From the NCBI GenBank assembly GCA_018900995.1, contig JAHIFH010000049.1, forward strand, positions 1 through 32,869: a DNA stretch of 32,869 nt, read 5' to 3'. Source of the DNA: Patescibacteria group bacterium. Its GTDB lineage: Bacteria; Patescibacteriota; Microgenomatia; PFEM01; JAHIFH01. Shown in pieces: positions 31,447 through 32,869 of this stretch; position 1 is the first letter of the stretch, and each line of letters opens with the position of its first letter. Both the position numbers and the translations under genes were made by a program. Below the pieces are notes generated by a model that saw nothing but the letters and a program-made list of their open reading frames with translations, searched no databases and was not told the DNA's origin.

Positions 31447-32451
31447 CTATCTCCTTTTAAAGACCTTCATCATGCTCGGATTATACCAAATTTCATATTT
31501 TGGATCATAGGGATCAGTAAATATCTTCTTCTCTAAAGCATCTTTTATTTCTAGAAATCCTTCTTCGACTGTCTTCTTGGGTTTAAAACCTAAAACTTTT
31601 TTAATCTTGGTAAAATCAACCCGATAGTCACGAAGGTCTTTTTTCTCCTCGATGGTCTCAACTTTGACATCGGGGATGTATTTTTTGACTAACTTAAGCA
31701 ATTGCCTTTTTTGGTAATTTTGGGTCCCGACGTTAAACACTTCTCCCGAAATTTTATCTAAAGGTGCTTTCAGGCAAGTAAGATAAACATCAGCCGCGTC
31801 TTGGACATGAGTAAATGCCCGCCAGCATTGAGGACCATAAACTAACACTCTATTTTTCAATACCGCTTCTCGAGCAAAATCATTAACAATCAAATTAAAT
31901 CTCATTTTGGGGGAAAGTCCAAATTTCATTGCCAAACGAAGAATACAAGGATGAAAATTTGCTGTTTTTGTTTTTTGGAGATATTTTTCACAGGCAACCT
32001 TCGTTTCAGCATATAAAGAGGTGATATCCAATGGGGTATCTTCTTGGGCTAATCCAGCTCGATGAATCCCATAATTACTACAAGTTGAGGCAAAAATAAA
32101 TCGCTCGATTCTCTTCTTTCGACAAGCATCAGCAAGCATCCTAGTAACTTCGTAATTTATCGCTTGGGTTACCTTTGGTTGAAAATTACAAGCTTCCTGG
32201 CCTACTAAAGCTGCCAAATGAACCACTGCGTGAATCCCCTCAAGAGATTTCTCAACTAGTCTTTTCTCTCTCAAATCACCCTTAATAAAGTCAAAGTTCT
32301 TTTTCCCCCAAACTCCAAGCAGACTCTCGCCACCAAACATTAAGAAGTCAACTACGCGAACCTTAAACCCCTCATTCAGAAGCCTAGGAACCAAAATAGA
32401 ACCTACGTAACCAGCTCCACCAGTTACAAGAATTTTTTCGTTCTTGGACAT
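31447..32451 (-). CDS. NAD-dependent epimerase/dehydratase (extended SDR)
   Basis: 334 residues. The cofactor motif GGAGYVGS is at 11-18. The catalytic triad is T123 (ASTCSNYG), Y147 and K151 (SLYAETK). HLAALVGQEACNF and LRLAMKFGLSPKMRF with VQDAADVYL and VFNVGTQNYQ place it among epimerases that act on nucleotide sugars; the closest sub-group is not certain. It could supply a hexose for the cluster's transferases. An AGGAGA lies 5 nt before the ATG at 32451. The upstream GT2 ends 13 nt away and the aminotransferase starts 2 nt beyond its TAG. It is not a Gmd- or Fcl-type enzyme. Confidence 0.88.
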   Translation of the reverse strand: MSKNEKILVTGGAGYVGSILVPRLLNEGFKVRVVDFLMFGGESLLGVWGKKNFDFIKGDLREKRLVEKSLEGIHAVVHLAALVGQEACNFQPKVTQAINYEVTRMLADACRKKRIERFIFASTCSNYGIHRAGLAQEDTPLDITSLYAETKVACEKYLQKTKTANFHPCILRLAMKFGLSPKMRFNLIVNDFAREAVLKNRVLVYGPQCWRAFTHVQDAADVYLTCLKAPLDKISGEVFNVGTQNYQKRQLLKLVKKYIPDVKVETIEEKKDLRDYRVDFTKIKKVLGFKPKKTVEEGFLEIKDALEKKIFTDPYDPKYEIWYNPSMMKVFKRR

Positions 32452-32464
32452 AGCCTTCTCCTGA

Positions 32465-32869
32465 CTACAAAAATTTTCTGATTTTGTTAAATAGCCAAAG
32501 TTTTTGATTTGGAGTAATTATTGGCATCACCACAGTTATAAAAAGCAGAAAGGTATAAACTCTATCCCATAATGACGCTTGATATAAATCGTAGAACTTT
32601 TTTCTTGCCTTAATTGTTTTAAATTCCATTGCTCTTAATCCACCCACTGTCATCGAATCAGAAACAACTCTATACTTAATTAATTTGTCTTTTAGATTGG
32701 CAAATTTTGCATGTAAACCTATTCTAAAATACAATTCATAATCTTCAGCAGGATTGTAATAATGGTTATATAGCCCAGAATCAGTCAACACCGCCTTTCT
32801 AATTATAACTGCCGGATGACAAAAAGGACTATATCTGAAAATCTTTTTTCTAATTTTTTCGTCTGTCGT
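32465..32869 (-). CDS. Family 2 glycosyltransferase, C-terminal part (truncated by the right edge)
   Basis: The frame stays open to the window edge; 134 residues are visible. The recognisable element is SPFCHPAVIIRKAV followed by YNPAEDYELYFRIG, the acceptor-side region of GT2 enzymes with the ED pair; the residue sometimes taken as a start (GTG at 32791) lies in the middle of this conserved region and is internal. A hydrophobic stretch (YTFLLFITVVMPIITP) near the C-terminus suggests membrane contact. The nucleotide-binding half lies outside the window. It precedes the sugar-nucleotide module by 13 nt. Confidence 0.85.
   Translation of the reverse strand, partial: TTDEKIRKKIFRYSPFCHPAVIIRKAVLTDSGLYNHYYNPAEDYELYFRIGLHAKFANLKDKLIKYRVVSDSMTVGGLRAMEFKTIKARKKFYDLYQASLWDRVYTFLLFITVVMPIITPNQKLWLFNKIRKFL

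Noticed and set aside
1..32869. Alternative genetic code (TGA read as glycine)
   Set aside because: TGA ends most genes, at ATGA junctions where the next gene starts, and family lengths fit the standard code.
1..32869. tRNA, rRNA, insertion sequence or transposase genes
   Set aside because: None recognised by eye; nearly all sequence is explained by overlapping minus-strand protein genes.

Overview
The window is one continuous block of cell-surface polysaccharide / glycoconjugate genes, all transcribed from the minus strand (right to left). The DNA is AT-rich and the proteins are Lys/Ile-rich. Genes are packed with gaps of 0-37 nt or small overlaps, and TGA is used as a stop throughout, so this is the ordinary bacterial code. 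Style and content (many small GT2 transferases, GT-C membrane proteins, an orphan four-helix-bundle gene, no ribosomal or central metabolic genes) suggest a Candidate Phyla Radiation (Patescibacteria) genome, possibly Microgenomates-like. That placement is inference; no marker gene is present.

Layout in the direction of transcription. (1) 32869-27725, sugar-nucleotide module: the C-terminal part of a GT2, an extended SDR epimerase, a DegT-type PLP aminotransferase (perosamine-synthase-like), a GDP-mannose 4,6-dehydratase-like SDR, a GDP-fucose-synthase-like SDR with altered catalytic residues, and a hexapeptide acetyltransferase. Together these could make a GDP-(N-acetyl)amino-dideoxyhexose. 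(2) 27741-17036: two GT4 transferases, a zinc-ribbon methyltransferase, a 747-aa membrane protein with a beta-sandwich-like outer domain, a B12/radical SAM protein, a classical SDR, two GT2 transferases and a CDP-tyvelose-epimerase-like SDR. (3) 17028-12722, methylation block: five class I methyltransferases around one GT2. (4) 12711-2102: a second B12/radical SAM protein, a GT2, a 1174-aa membrane protein, a small membrane protein, a GT-C mannosyl/arabinosyl-type transferase, a Wzx-like flippase, a four-helix-bundle (23S-IVP/Avd-like) protein and a GT2. (5) 2101-1961, the only sizeable non-coding gap: a consensus-like promoter over a perfect 12-bp palindrome, followed by an intrinsic terminator. 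(6) 1960-1: a second Wzx-like flippase, a methyltransferase and the start of another GT2.

Thirteen neighbouring gene pairs share a 4-nt ATGA stop/start overlap, so the roughly 30 kb to the right of the gap looks like a single translationally coupled unit. The likely job is synthesis of nucleotide sugars, assembly and methyl/acetyl capping of a lipid-linked glycan, flipping, and transfer of lipid-linked sugars on the outside by GT-C enzymes. No priming phosphoglycosyl transferase or clear Wzy polymerase is recognisable here.

The most unusual signals are repeats. Three arrays of a degenerate heptamer (consensus RGTGRYY) occur, two of them in opposite orientation around the four-helix-bundle gene and one in frame inside the 1174-aa protein. 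A perfect four-copy octamer lies inside the coding frame of a GT2, where slippage would switch the gene off or on. The attenuator-like gap in front of the second flippase is the third signal. RNA genes, CRISPR arrays, insertion sequences and transposases were looked for and not seen.
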